The notes under the pieces: generated by a model
Told to the model about the DNA's origin: nothing
What the model saw: the letters and a program-made list of their open reading frames with translations, nothing else
Databases searched by the model: none
From: Opisthorchis felineus
Taxonomy: Eukaryota > Platyhelminthes > Trematoda > Opisthorchiida > Opisthorchiidae
Length of the DNA: 64,000 nucleotides
NCBI GenBank assembly: GCA_004794785.1
Contig: SJOL01005866.1
Location: forward strand, 273,449-337,448
Reading direction: 5' to 3'
Position numbers and translations under genes: made by a program
Shown: in pieces, positions 12,001-22,800 of the stretch
Layout of the letters: the number at the start of each line of letters is the position of its first letter
Numbering within the stretch: the stretch's first letter is position 1

Positions 12001-13006
12001 CTTGTAATGTGCGTCTGTGTTGTGGATGACCCATCAGCCGCTTAAGTGAAGGTATGCGGTTTTCCTGTCTGGTGTTTTTTCACAACGTTACATAAAATAA
12101 CAAGATGCGAGAATGTCTACTCCGTAGTGCATCACGTCTGCGTGCCCAAAGTATTCGGTGTTCATCTTTTTTGGGGAAGTCGTTACTGATGGTCATGTAA
12201 ACCATTACTAAAAGACCACACACATTTACTCAACCGTCCCCGACAGTCCCAAAACCAGGGCTCATCACTCTACATTCCAGAGTATTTTGCTCGTTCAACT
12301 GTAAATTTTCCAACAATTTTTTTATTTAGGTTCGCTGGACAGAAAGCTACTGCAATGTGGCTCAATTGGTACCCTAGCGGTGTGTTAAGTGTCTCATCGT
12401 GTGATCTGCATGTGATGACCTCTAAGCTCTGGAATTTTCTCACCTGTAAAGTCCAAGCATGAATGTGTGTGTGCAGTTAGCGCCATTCAAATAGATTACG
12501 TTTTCATCTACAGCGCGTACTATCTTTGGTTTCGTTCAACCAATGCATCACTGCTGTATCTGAGGTTGCCGCTTTTCCAACTCTGGCTACTAAATGTGGC
12601 CACCAAAATTTGCGAATGACTTAGTTACACTCATCGGCAGTATCGGTTACAAATCTATATAATTGCCCGAAAGTATCCACATCCTGGTTGGAAATCATTA
12701 AATATTGATCCGGTGCGATAATCCTGTGCAGTCTTTTGTTCATTACCTTTTCTTCCCCATACTAGGAGAGTCGATCCGCTTCAGGTGTTAGCCGCAGTTT
12801 CTGGCCACCGCCCTTCGAAGCTAGCTCAGTACTCAGGCGGACATCGTCGGCGTTTGCTTGCCTCGCTCATCCGAGAGGCAAAAGCTGCAAATCATTCTCT
12901 CCTGCGATTAAACAACGAAATACGTGCCGAATGGATCGAACTGAACGATCAGCACGTCAATCTAAGTGCTCAACTTCAACATTTAGGTCTTGAACCACCC
13001 AGCTAA
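1..13006 (+). CDS. REPS1/2-like EH-domain protein, 3' part of gene (4 exons, 5' end off window)
   Basis: Exons 1-99, 5939-6171, 8162-8522 and 12766-13006 join in phase (2, 1 and 2 bases carried over) into about 310 codons ending in TAA at 13004-13006. In order they encode an EH module (EF-hand loop D-D-D...E, preceded by the conserved IW), a hydrophilic linker, an acidic then serine-rich segment, and a C-terminal coiled coil of pattern L-IR-K-AN-L-RLN-E. EH plus low-complexity linker plus this coiled coil is the layout of RalBP1-associated EH proteins (REPS1/2), endocytic adaptors whose EH domain binds NPF motifs and whose coiled coil binds RalBP1. Splice sites are all GT-AG. Earlier exons lie to the left of the window. 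Family assignment is by remembered similarity; another EH adaptor (Eps15, intersectin) is the alternative, but those lack this C-terminus. Confidence 0.72.
1838..2020 (+). repeat. tRNA-derived SINE, copy 1
   Basis: Starts with a diverged A box (cagctcactggtt) and a B box (agttcgaacccg), then the family body (tctcgactgctcctgtctagg, cttcgggtgacatggcag) and the end cggctgaacc. It shares body and tail with the copies at 34.4, 52.7, 54.4, 55.3, 55.5, 55.9 and 59.2 kb. It is antisense to nothing and sits in a host intron. A long frame at 1421-1996 runs through it by chance. Confidence 0.8.
2850..3160 (-). mobile_element. LINE reverse-transcriptase fragment (thumb region)
   Basis: The - strand frame 3081-2878 reads GMRFAPTKCKVFVQ...LELVDWCTYLCSYI, the segment after the YADD block of the LINE family in this window, where intact copies have FTYLGSCI. 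No endonuclease or RT core is attached. Dead fragment. Confidence 0.7.
3651..3925 (+). repeat. Dispersed repeat R1, copy 1
   Basis: Matches 41775-41955 along its 3' two thirds (tcagcaac...aagtagtgt.ccct; gattcagct.ggattca; gagtctcccgt). Its 5' part (caagtaggacgtaaggttgacag and gctgtcgaagag) matches the opposite strand of 41.55-41.77 kb, which carries hammerhead-like cores. The ribozyme-like part is missing here. The element type is not recognised. Confidence 0.6.
5939..6171 (+). CDS. REPS-like exon B (EF-hand loop and second half of EH domain)
   Basis: The acceptor cccattag ends at 5938. The first base completes Trp, giving W-RLADLDRDSYLNKAEF, a canonical EH EF-hand with Asp at loop positions 1, 3 and 5 and Glu at 12. 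A Ser/Ala-rich linker follows. The donor is A|GTGAGT at 6172, phase 1. The reading frame stays open a few codons past the donor and then stops. Confidence 0.85.
6172..8161. other. Intron between REPS-like exons B and C
   Basis: No recognised element. A tRNA-like string (gttcgattccagg) occurs near 6940-6955, but without a matching A box or a body shared with the SINEs. Confidence 0.5.
8162..8522 (+). CDS. REPS-like exon C (acidic and serine-rich linker)
   Basis: The acceptor aaaatgcag ends at 8161 and the donor AG|GTGCGT starts at 8523. The two leading bases join the A left by exon B into an Ile codon. The first third is acidic (GDAEDDYSVAEQDAFGE). The next roughly 40 residues (about 8332-8455) are mostly serine, ending SSSSEADSDPE, a likely casein-kinase-type phospho-rich linker (inference). 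Low complexity makes orthology by alignment weak; the call rests on the phase match at both ends. Confidence 0.7.
9393..9423. repeat. Perfect 12-bp inverted repeat with 7-base loop
   Basis: The left arm ttttcacacagc (9393-9404) and right arm gctgtgtgaaaa (9412-9423) are exact reverse complements around aattgtc. It lies in a host intron just outside the LINE 3' region. No known element was recognised. Confidence 0.85.
9560..10180 (-). mobile_element. LINE 3' end of ORF2 (C-terminal region), degenerate
   Basis: Read on the - strand from about 10160, shifted frames give LLYGSETWPLRAED-like and FDHRCLRSIARVWW text. Further on come FAHVLRMLVDRLSRRILFA and a diverged tail ending near LPSMHGFSF. 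This is the C-terminal block shared with the copies at 32.8-33.1 and 58.9-59.6 kb. Several stops and frame changes mean it is dead. A possible further LINE portion extends to about 10430 but is not recognisable. Confidence 0.75.
12766..13006 (+). CDS. REPS-like last exon (C-terminal coiled coil and stop)
   Basis: The acceptor ccccatactag follows a pyrimidine tract and ends at 12765. One leading G completes an Arg codon from exon C. The exon encodes about 79 residues with a basic patch (GGHRRRLLASLIREAK) and heptad-like spacing to QLQHLGLEPPS and TAA. It matches the REPS C-terminus, the RalBP1-binding coiled coil. An alternative acceptor at 12783-12784 (cttcag) would also be in frame but would not fit the phase of exon C. 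Confidence 0.8.
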
Positions 13007-13187
13007 TGTGGGCTTTTCTGTACTCACCCGTTTTCTCCCTTTAATCTGTACATTTGCTCTTCAACAACATCATTTCCCTATCTTTATCTCCACATACTTA
13101 TGTATTTGATCTTTGGGGCTTTATTACTGTCAGGTCCACAAATCGCATGCACCAGCCATACCACTCGTTCTATAGACGGTGGGAAAC

Positions 13188-13193
13188 AATAAA
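13188..13193 (+). promoter_or_regulatory. Polyadenylation signal AATAAA
   Basis: A canonical hexamer lies about 180 bases downstream of the REPS-like stop codon. It is the first AATAAA seen after the stop, so a 3' UTR of roughly 200 bases is likely (inference). Confidence 0.5.
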
Positions 13194-13871
13194 TTCCGCA
13201 TCAGTTGCTTCTCTCATTCATTGCAGGCACACTACAGTTCGAAGAAGTTTATTAGCAGATAGCCCAAGAAGAAACCCATTGGTCTTAGCTGAGAACTGGC
13301 GGTCCTTCTTGGGAGGGGAGGATACCTTTTAGCAACCACGTTTGTAAATATTAGTATGTGGCCCTCGATTTGTGACAAGCACCGAAACCAGTTTGATAAC
13401 ACTGCAACCTTAGCTGGTAAGACGTGCAATCCCTACAACTTACGGTGAAATCATATATTACTTCAATGTGAAGGTACGTATTTTACCGGCCTCCGGGGGT
13501 TGTAACAGTCTTTTTGTAATTAAGTGTATCAAAATGATAGCTAAATATGTTTTTACATCTACTCCTGTTTATGGAGTACGGCAATGTTTGTCGTTAAAGA
13601 GGTTGGACCTGGCTAACGAGTAACATCATCATAGACTCTCCAGGACAGTGATTCATTTTCAGACGGTATCTCTATATCTGATTTCTCACCATTTTCTGCC
13701 ACACAAAGCCTAACCAGCCAACTAAGATATCAGGAAGTGATTCTATCTAGAAGTCAGAGAAGCGCTCTTTGGTACCCATAACTTTGACGGAATTGGCGAA
13801 TGATGTGATCTGTCCGGGAAAACAGTACAGCACTACCTTAAAAAGCGGCCATCATGGGACTAGAAGTTTTT

Positions 13872-13891
13872 CCCACCCCTATGGGGGTGGG
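13872..13891. repeat. GC-rich inverted repeat (8-bp arms, 4-base loop)
   Basis: Arms cccacccc and ggggtggg flank tatg. The string goes on as gtggg, so the G side could also fold in other registers. It lies 0.87 kb past the REPS-like stop codon. A role as terminator or pause site would be guesswork. Confidence 0.7.
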
Positions 13892-15089
13892 TGGGTTGGC
13901 CCGCTCCGATTGTATTGCATAAGGTCCAACAATATAACGTTCTGTTAGAAAATTTCACGGAAATTGTGACGGCTCGCATTAGTGATTTTTTGATACCAAC
14001 TCTGGGTACCTCACTCGGTAAATTTGGTCATACTCACCGAACGTCCTTCTCACAAAGGTTGGACTCAACGTTTTTCCAGTTGCATATCAATTTACACCAT
14101 TGCTTATGAGCAAACTGGAGTGTTCGGTGGTCTGAACGCTGTCTGATCGTCTGGAAACCAATCCCTAAACTAGTCGTCAATTGAGACTCAGCATTTCCTT
14201 TAAATTAACCCGTGGTTACTATCGATATTTGGCAACACTGTCTCTTTGTCTTTCCAGGAACTGCTCTAGTTGTACAGTTGAAAAAAGACAATTGAAACAA
14301 ATGATACTACTTGTATTCCGCTTTCAAGCGTTTGGTCATCGGTGCTTTCGTAGCGTAGCAAGTAACAAGTAGTGTAAGCACGACTATTTTGTGGCGAATC
14401 AGAATCACCAAATCTGAGAGTAAAGTCAATCGGCCAGAGTCGGTCGGGATGTGTAGTGCAAATGCTCAAACACCGCATACTATAAAAAGCCTCGTTTCCC
14501 ATTTCAGCTCCTTGCCGACGAAAAGCTTGTCGGGAACATACCATACCACATCAAAATCAAGATGTCCTTCGTCAAACTCGCAATTGTGGAATCTTCCTAG
14601 CACGTGGCTGTAAACCCTGAAGGATGTCACATCCAGCCAAGTCACGTACCAGACTGTCTAACCCGACCTTTGCTGGTCTCGTGTTTTGTAGGGTTCACAA
14701 AAATTGCTGGTTCAATCCCAGAGATGGCATCTTATTCTGACTTGAATCACAGATCGGTTAATTTTAATCCGCATCCGATGTGTAAGCATCTTGTTCTAGG
14801 TTAATTTTGGGAACAAACACCTTTGTGAACCAACCCTAATCGCTCCCTGGAATTTTTCCCTCATAACAATTAGGCGTCAGTTGCTGTCATCATCAGAAAC
14901 AGCAACATGAGTGTTAACAATGATGCTTTATTGCCGTACAACCATAAAGTTTATCTAATTATGTTTCAAGCCTTAGAGTGAAAAAAAAGAAAGAGTGGGA
15001 GAGGGAGTGGATCTGGTGCTGGTCTATGTCAAGCATTCTGAGATGCCTACACCTACAAGCGCTTAATCAGACAATCTGGAAAGAAACTG

Positions 15090-15430
15090 GCAGCAACGCC
15101 ACTGACATTGATCAGCCGCTGGGATATCAGAGAGCCATTATGGTCCCTGATGGTTTCAATGAGGACCAGTCGTGAGAATCAAGTGGAACAGCTAGCGGAC
15201 GTTTTGAGCATTTTTTGCATCTTCCATTTATTCGGGTCCACCAAGCTTCGTGGTCTGCATGAACACCCAGTTTTACCTGGCATCGGATGGCGAAGCGAAG
15301 CACTCCGCCTGGCCGTTCGACTGGATGAGATAGCGCTGAGCGGAAATGAGTTACTCCTGACAAAACTCTGCAAACGCTGATGATGTGAACTGACTGCCGT
15401 TATCGAGCACAATATTCTGTCGCGGTGCAA
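15090..15430 (-). mobile_element. LINE fragment (ORF2 region between EN and RT)
   Basis: Clear similarity to 43810-43990 in the same orientation: matching stretches around caagtggaacagc, gcatcttccattt, gggtccacca.gcttcgtggtctgcatg and tttacct.gcatcggatg. The - strand text includes DPNKWKMQKMLKTSASCST, where the other copy has [14 protein letters not shown]. Interrupted and short. Confidence 0.7.
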
Positions 15431-17601
15431 ACCGACTGAACACTCGTCGGAGTTCCAGGATTGTAGTGGCAGTTGTGGGGCTGTTCACTGTAAGAATTTC
15501 TGGCTACTTGCTATAGGCGTGGATTACGATCCGAATTAGGACACCTCCAGTAATAGGGAGTCGTATGGAAATCCGGAGGAGAATAGAAAGTACCCATGTC
15601 CACCAAAATGTGACGGAACCGGGGCGAAGTGAACCTAGCGAGAAAGACTTTTACAATGCTTTCGGTACTGTCCTATCGCGCTTTCAGAAAGTGATGTATG
15701 GATAGCTTACCAACTTTCGAGTAAGCCTTACTGTTGAGGCTTAATTAAAGTTATCTGTATCTGCCTGATAGGCTAGTGACAGAGAACATAGACCACCGAA
15801 ATTGGTCCAGTAATGACTACTGTGTTGTCGTGGTGAAGGAATACGCTGCACAAACGGTCCCAGGGATATGCACTTGGGATTAGAAACTAGAAGAGTGTAT
15901 TCAGCAGGGTACCACCAACTATCAAACTACTGTTGAATCGCTCTGCTCCTTAGCGTCCATATAAATAGCTCGTCGTTTGCACACGGTCCGGAAATAGTGA
16001 TCTAACTGCAACGGTGGAGAGATGAGACGCGAAATCAAGAACCCGCACTGTACCGGTCGCAATAACGACGGGAAGACCCGAATTGTTGACGTTACATTAA
16101 TTAATTTGCTGTTAGTGAAACCTATAATCCATCTTCGGCTATGATTGAAGCAGCATTATCAGTTAAGTGGTTGTAGAATAGACCCACATTATCTGGTATT
16201 AAATGCTGATCATCTCAGTAAGATGGTGTTAACGGGTGAACCGAATATTTGACTTGTTTGTGGCATCCGTCAGCCTTAAAGGTAGAATCGGATCCAGAAG
16301 GTACTCAGTGTTTCACCTTAGTGCAGCAGCCCATCGGACGGATTGACGTATTTCGGCAATTGTTCCTCTTGACTCATCCGGACAGATGGCTTAGTAAACA
16401 ACTGGGAGGTGTTACGTTGTCAACCCGTGACTCATGTTGACAACCACAAAACGAATGCCAAAGTCCCAGTTGTGGACGGGATAATCTGGTGCTTTTTACC
16501 AGCGTTAGCTAAGGTATTCGACACGCGTCAGTCAGTAGGTATTGCTGTAAAAGAAAGCTTTTTCAGGAAAACATTATGTGGTTCTGTGTTATCTTATGCA
16601 AGCGATCGCGACAGAAGGACAGCTGGAGAATCAAACACTTACAGCCCTTTGGAAGATGCTTCAGCAATCCTGCTGTATGGTGGACGGTGGTTTTTGTCCT
16701 CTGAGTAGGACATATTCTGTGTGGTATAATTAGTATTATTTTACTGACCCGACTCGTTTACAGTCCATAGTTAGAGAAGTACATTTTAGTACTCAAAATC
16801 CATGAAACCTTTCACTACGTGTTTTGCGGATGCCAGGATAAACTGGGGGGGATCTGCAAAAAATGGATGTGCTCAAATGAAAATCCACGAATAAACAAGA
16901 GCGGCAAGATTGCCGCGTTCTGCTCTACTCTACATTTATTTCCGTTTCTAACACATCCTTGGGACATCTACGAGGAATATCCTGATCAAACTACTGAAGT
17001 GACAAAGGGCAGACACTGGCATTGCCAGTTATCTTGAGCACGTTGTTGCAAGCCATTCAAGTTGAATCCTCTCCAAACTAACATTGGTGCACTTCAATTC
17101 CCAATGACTTGGATCACGTCTTGCACAGCCACAAAATCATTCCCTTGTTTTATGCCATACATTGCTAAGGACGTGACGGCTTCGGGACTGCTTACATAGC
17201 CCTGTGAGAAATATCTGTGACTTGCTCGATCCACTACAAACCCACGGGTTGAAAACACTGTAACCAGGCTATGGAACGCCAACTGGGTTCATACAGTCAT
17301 CACTCTGCAGCGATCCTAACACAAGTTGTTATTTTATCCTGAGTCGCTTGAAACGAGATTTCGTGGTCTGTTCTGTTACCCAGGCAAGAGTGTGGTGACT
17401 AAACGTTAGAAATCAACAAGAGGCTTTACGGTTCAGTACACGTTAACCAATTGTGGTTGGCGAGTATCTTTGGATAAGGGTGAGGTGCACAGCTCCGTTG
17501 ATGATACCCGGTCGTATTAATTATAACCCGACAACTTTCTTTTTATCCTTATTGGCCACCTTTCCACAGTGGATTTATTTTCTCTTGGTATGTCTCATGA
17601 C

Positions 17602-17682
17602 CTGAAGAGGAACATCATAAACGAGAGATTCAGCTGGGCCTCCCGTTAAAAATCAAATGGGTATGCAAATAAGTGTATACCG
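17602..17682 (+). repeat. Dispersed repeat R1, short copy
   Basis: Contains gattcagctgggcctcccgttaaa, aaatgggtatgcaaataagtgtat; same order as at 3840-3915 and 41895-41955. Only about 80 bases can be aligned by eye. Confidence 0.5.
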
Positions 17683-19502
17683 CTAAGCCTTCATTACTGT
17701 TTTCCATTGCAGTGGAATACCAGTATCTTCAGTCATTTGCCTTGTTTCCTATAATTTTACCGGAGGAGCCGTATCTTATGTTCAAGTCTGTTCATCCCAG
17801 ATTCTTCAAATACGCTGTTTTGCTCACTGAAGCTACCAGTTAAGAGAATTTTTCCTCACTGGGTCCGATATCTTACTGACCCCGATTTACTGCATAAGGC
17901 GCGCCTAACATGCCCTGTATATTTTGTTCCATCTGGACTTTTTAGAGGCATGTCGTAGGTTGTCATGCTGAGAAGTCACCCAGCTGTGTTAAAGTGGCCG
18001 CGTTGGGCCAGCACGCACAAATTTCTGCCGATGTCGAAACTTTTGGCGGAGCAACCCTCTGCATTCACAAGACACAAATCGAATACTTGTGTTCAGCCTC
18101 AGCGCTAACAGGTCTCGAGGTTGCATTCGAGTTGCATAGTATTTCTCGTCGGGTTAACGGCAAAGGATGAGTCGTTTTACGCTCCCTTCATTGAGGAGTC
18201 CACTGCATATTTATGGCAGACTCATCTACCTTCTGATTGCGGAGATGAGTTTGTGGCGTAGTAGTGGATTCACGACTCACGAGATGAAACCAATATTCAA
18301 ATTTAGAAGTGTGACATTTGCGATATCCACCACCTCGAGTTGCACAGTATCACATTCGTGGACAGTCTTACACGCACCGTATCATCTAACAGCCAGTACC
18401 AAAGAAGCACTTAACCCAAGGTTCTCGAACGTTGGGAGTCAATACTGTGGACTGAATATTTCATGGTTCAGTTGCGATTTGGAAGATGTAGTAGAATTGA
18501 GGTTGCTGTCGTACACGAATAACGAATAAACTATAACCACAGGGTCTTTGTGAGTGTACGCATTACTCCGCGGGATGTCCAAAATAGAAATACATTTGCC
18601 TGACAAAATGACTGTTTCAGTGTTGGTGAGAGCGGTCCGTTGACGGTGACTTTATATGCATGTTTGCCTTAACATCGGATAATCACTTATCGGTGTGTAC
18701 TGTTACATGGGTCCGTCTGTTGCAGCAGAACGAGTAAACTACAGCAACGCTCCAAGAGAGCCCATCATTGGAAAAGGGAGTCGCACACCACACTGGTTTA
18801 CGCAGATTCTCCTGGAAAGTGCTCTCTGAGGAACAACAACAATCCCAGTACTCAACGGCCATTCACCAGAAATTTCGTCTGAGTGCACACCCCTTTTTTA
18901 TCACAAAGCATTTCTGGAAATCTACCTCCAGGTTTAACTATTGAACCGATAATTGGCCCACGTAATTCCTTGGCCACAAGACAGCGGAAAAATTAGGCAT
19001 TTCGCTGTTCAGTTTGGAATTTTCAACTCGGATAACTTCGGCTAGGAGTATTTCGAGAAGTCGAGGTGATGTTGTGCTGGTATGAAGCGGTAGCAACAAA
19101 TGCTACATGTGTAACGGTGTATACTACTGATGAAGTATGTGAGTAGCTTATGGTCTGGTGTCCAAGCTCCACTCCCACATCTGATAGAAGATGAAGGCTG
19201 TTACGGAAATTACAGAACCGCTTTGCGGTGTTCGTTTACTACTGTTTAACTGTTAACGAACGTCCAGGAAAGTTCAAGAGGACGCGTGAGAATGCAGCTG
19301 AGATGTTTACTTTCGTGTCTAATGGCTTGTAACTGCTTAGTTCGTGTTTGCTAATAAACAACTTCGCAGCGAAAGACTTTCCTCCTTTCACATGTAGCAG
19401 TTGATATTCTGACTAGGCGAACCGCTAGAATGGACACTTTAGCAAAGACGGAACTTTGAGGAAGTAGGTAGTGTTCAAATGCTGTACAGAGATACATCAC
19501 GA

Positions 19503-19859
19503 TCAACACCGATCTCGGTAGGTGTGACCTAGAGACAAGCGTGGCAAGATTCGCATGCACATCAGTTCTTGAAAGAGTAATTTACACGCATAGGGCATGC
19601 GGACCGTCACGACTTGCCGGCTGCTTCGACAATATTGGCACCAAACACGCGAGGTGGCTAATAGTCCACATTTCTCACAAACACAGGCGTCGTACACATC
19701 ACTGGAGGTTAGGAGACGTTCGACAAGTAGTTGCGAAGTTCCATAGGCGATGAAGCAGTCACGTTCCATCTCACCAATTCGCAAACCACCTTCACGGCTC
19801 CGACCTTCGGTTGGTTGGCGAGTAAGGGCAGTCACTGGACCACGGGATCGAGCATGCAC
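19503..19859 (-). CDS. POLR3B: POLR3B exon 13 (residues 1024-1141, stop)
   Basis: Starts [20 protein letters not shown] after acceptor aatttgcag and ends DRC-TGA at 19505-19503. Holds [17 protein letters not shown] and the C-terminal clamp zinc site (Cys-x2-Cys ... Cys-x2-Cys, CEKC and CQYC), then [14 protein letters not shown]. It is the last coding exon. Confidence 0.96.
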   Translation of the reverse strand: MHARSRGPVTALTRQPTEGRSREGGLRIGEMERDCFIAYGTSQLLVERLLTSSDVYDACVCEKCGLLATSRVWCQYCRSSRQVVTVRMPYACKLLFQELMCMRILPRLSLGHTYRDRC

Positions 19860-22800
19860 CTGCAAATTATTGATGGGATGTTAGAAGACGGAGCAGTATG
19901 AAAAACCACAGTGTGGTAAACAATTTTAACGAGTTAGAACGGAAAGGCCATGCACATTGTTCGTCCAGCCATTGCGGAAAATTAGGTACAGCATTCTACT
20001 TTGTTACGAGAACAATGAGGACCGTGTAAGCCACGCCCTTATTGAAATTTTGTTAGGCATAGATTGCACAGTTGTCATGATACAGTTGCTTGCTTGAAGG
20101 TAGGTGACAGTTCAAAATTAAAAATTGATGGGCGCTGAGTCATCAGTTTGACAAACAAAATGGACGAATCAGAACAAACTAACCTTGTCCATAACCATGT
20201 GCTTCAGTCGCTGGTAGTACACTGGACCAAAGTAAATATAGGCCTCCAACGGGGCACCAGTGACACCAGAATACAGCACTTCTTTTCCTAGATAGTGGTG
20301 ACCATGTTCGATTAGTACACGAGATAGGGTTTCCGCGGAATCTCCGGAAAAGGCCGACCCATCACGAATACGTCCCTCAATTGCACCAGCCTTACTGCCA
20401 AGAAGCTCCAGAAGCTTACCGACCTGTAGAGTGAGATAATATAGATCCTCAACTTAACGTCCGATGAGCGCTCGCTTGCAATGTTAAGCACAGTAAGTGA
20501 ATTACGTTGGAGCACGTAAAATTCATAGGCCAGCATAGGGCCAAAAGATCGAGTGGACTGACGGGCTGTACTAGAAACTGCATTTCTGGGCTAGTGTGAA
20601 TGACCTCTCATGTTGTTCACACGCTTGAAACAAATCTATGGGTGGTCGACTCTTACATTTGGATGTCAAGGTGATATTAAGTATTCATACAAGTGGAAAG
20701 CCTTGGCAAGCATCGCCACACCTGGTTTATATCACTTGATTGCATGTTAGCCAAGCACCTTTACTGCGTGTCAACATATCGCGACCACTGACATTCCAGT
20801 TGTTGCTAGCCCGAAGGTATTGGCACTTACTAACAGCAAATGTAAGCGATGAGCTGAGTAAGGAAAATATGCAAATACATCGATGATGGTGCACCTACCG
20901 TCATGCGACTTGGAAATCCATGGGGGTTCATTATCACATCGGGAACGAGACCATGCATTGAGAAAGGCATATCTTCCTGCCGGACAATCAGACCTACAAC
21001 GCCCTTTTGTCCGTGGCGACTAGAAAATTTATCACCAACCTCCGGACGACGTGTCTGCCGGAGGAGGACTTTGACCACTGCCTGGTTCCCTTCGGAAGTC
21101 GAAAACATAACCTTCTCGACATAGGATGGTTCGATTCCTTTGTAATCAGCTGGGCAGCGTCGAAATTCCGTCTGTTTTCGAATGGGATGCAAATAAACAC
21201 GGTAACGTAGAATTACAGAGTAGTATAAGTTCCCAAGTGAAGTTAGCTAGTTGTCGAGATACAGATAGGCGCACTGACGCGCCGGCTTATCAAAAATCAT
21301 CGCTGACATTCAGAAACAAAGTAAAAGAATTAGGGTGAGGCTTTGCATCCTTCACAGTTAGTAGAATGATATGCTGCTAGGATCTGTTTGTGTTGTACTC
21401 CATCACACAGTCAACTGCAATTCGGTAATGCGAGGCAAACCAAATGAGGATTTTAATTCAGATCTAGGATGCCCATAAACAGCTTCGCAGCGATGTACAG
21501 TAATACCCTTCCACCACGAGAAAATGCTTCCGCCGGGCAAGTTCGGCGGTATGAAATTTCGAGCCGTCGCAATTTCCTCTTGAGGAAAAAATCACAGAAC
21601 CTTTAGATCGACCAAATGAGTGATTTACTCCGCAAGGAATTACAGCACAATGGAAATACTCTATGATCTAGATTTGAAAGACCATCACTTCAAATTGTTT
21701 ATATCACACTCTTGCTGACATATATCGAAACACGGACCTTCCTGTCAGCAGTTTCGAACACCAACGGCTGAGCTGTCTCGACATCAGATGTGCAATAAAA
21801 CTGAAAATACAGGAATTCAATCCAGACTAGCAGAGCAGAAATTACACTGCCTCGTGTATAAACTGTGCGAAGTGGTTGTTGTTAGTCACCCTGACAACAT
21901 GGAAACCGTTTCATCTGGATTTCAATCGAATGCGGCACCACGACTGAGGGCAACTGACGGACATGTGACTCATTCAGAGGGAACCAGGAATAAGTCAGCT
22001 CAAGACAGTGAAAGGACGAAACAGGGGTTGTGCAGTGTTGTAAACAGAAATCATCTCAGCTGGATCAATTTGGTAACATCGTAGGAAGACTGTGAGAATA
22101 ACCGCATGCAAAAGGTATTCATCTAGATTCCTCATAACACTACACGGGCGGCCAAGTCTGCATACGCTAGAAACCATCGCCGAGTGCATACCACTTTTTA
22201 AAGATGGTTTGTCAATTCTCAGAAACAAGCAGTTAACAATAAGCAGGCTTATCGCTAAGATACTCAATAAAACTAAGATTGTTCCCCCTAATAGTTCCAA
22301 TGATTCTGAAGGGGGAGACTGTATTAAGATAATAACGTTTATATATAGCCACGAAGAGCTGTATACGTCCACAATCGTAATTAATGAGTGCACGAAGTGC
22401 TCTCAGAACCACCTCAGACCGGAAGGCCCGTGGTTCAAATCCAGCCTCGACATCTCGACTGCTCCTCTACAGGCTGGACGACCTGGCTGTATCGCAGCCC
22501 TTGTGCTTTCTTCGGGTAGCGTGGCAGCTAGGTACCGAAAAGATGTCACAGTTGACTAATTTTATTGCATGACCAGCCAATACAAACACAGTGGTCAATC
22601 GTTGGTTGTGAATGGGAAATAATTCGGGCATAAGTTCGACTCCATTCCGCATAAATCCATCCCCGAAATTCTGCATTCCTGGAGGCTAGAGAAGTTCAGA
22701 TATTGCGACATATGAAAGACAATACCATCCCAATAAACTCTTCCCGCCAACACACATGGATTGTATACCTAAGGAATGTAATTCAGTCGCTTTGTTTTTG

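Larger units (their letters stand above)
8523..12765. other. Intron between REPS-like exons C and last
   Basis: Contains a perfect inverted repeat (9393-9423) and the antisense 3' end of a LINE (about 9560-10180, perhaps to 10430). From 10.6 to 12.7 kb only unsupported short frames are seen. Confidence 0.55.
13194..19502. other. Intergenic spacer between convergent REPS-like gene and POLR3B
   Basis: About 6.3 kb between the two 3' ends. It contains a G/C hairpin (13872-13891), a LINE fragment (15090-15430, - strand) and a short R1 repeat piece (17602-17682). No exon could be supported; short frames at 16409-16708 and 18167-18529 resemble nothing known to me. The POLR3B 3' UTR must lie just below 19503, but no obvious polyadenylation signal was seen close to it. 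Confidence 0.5.
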
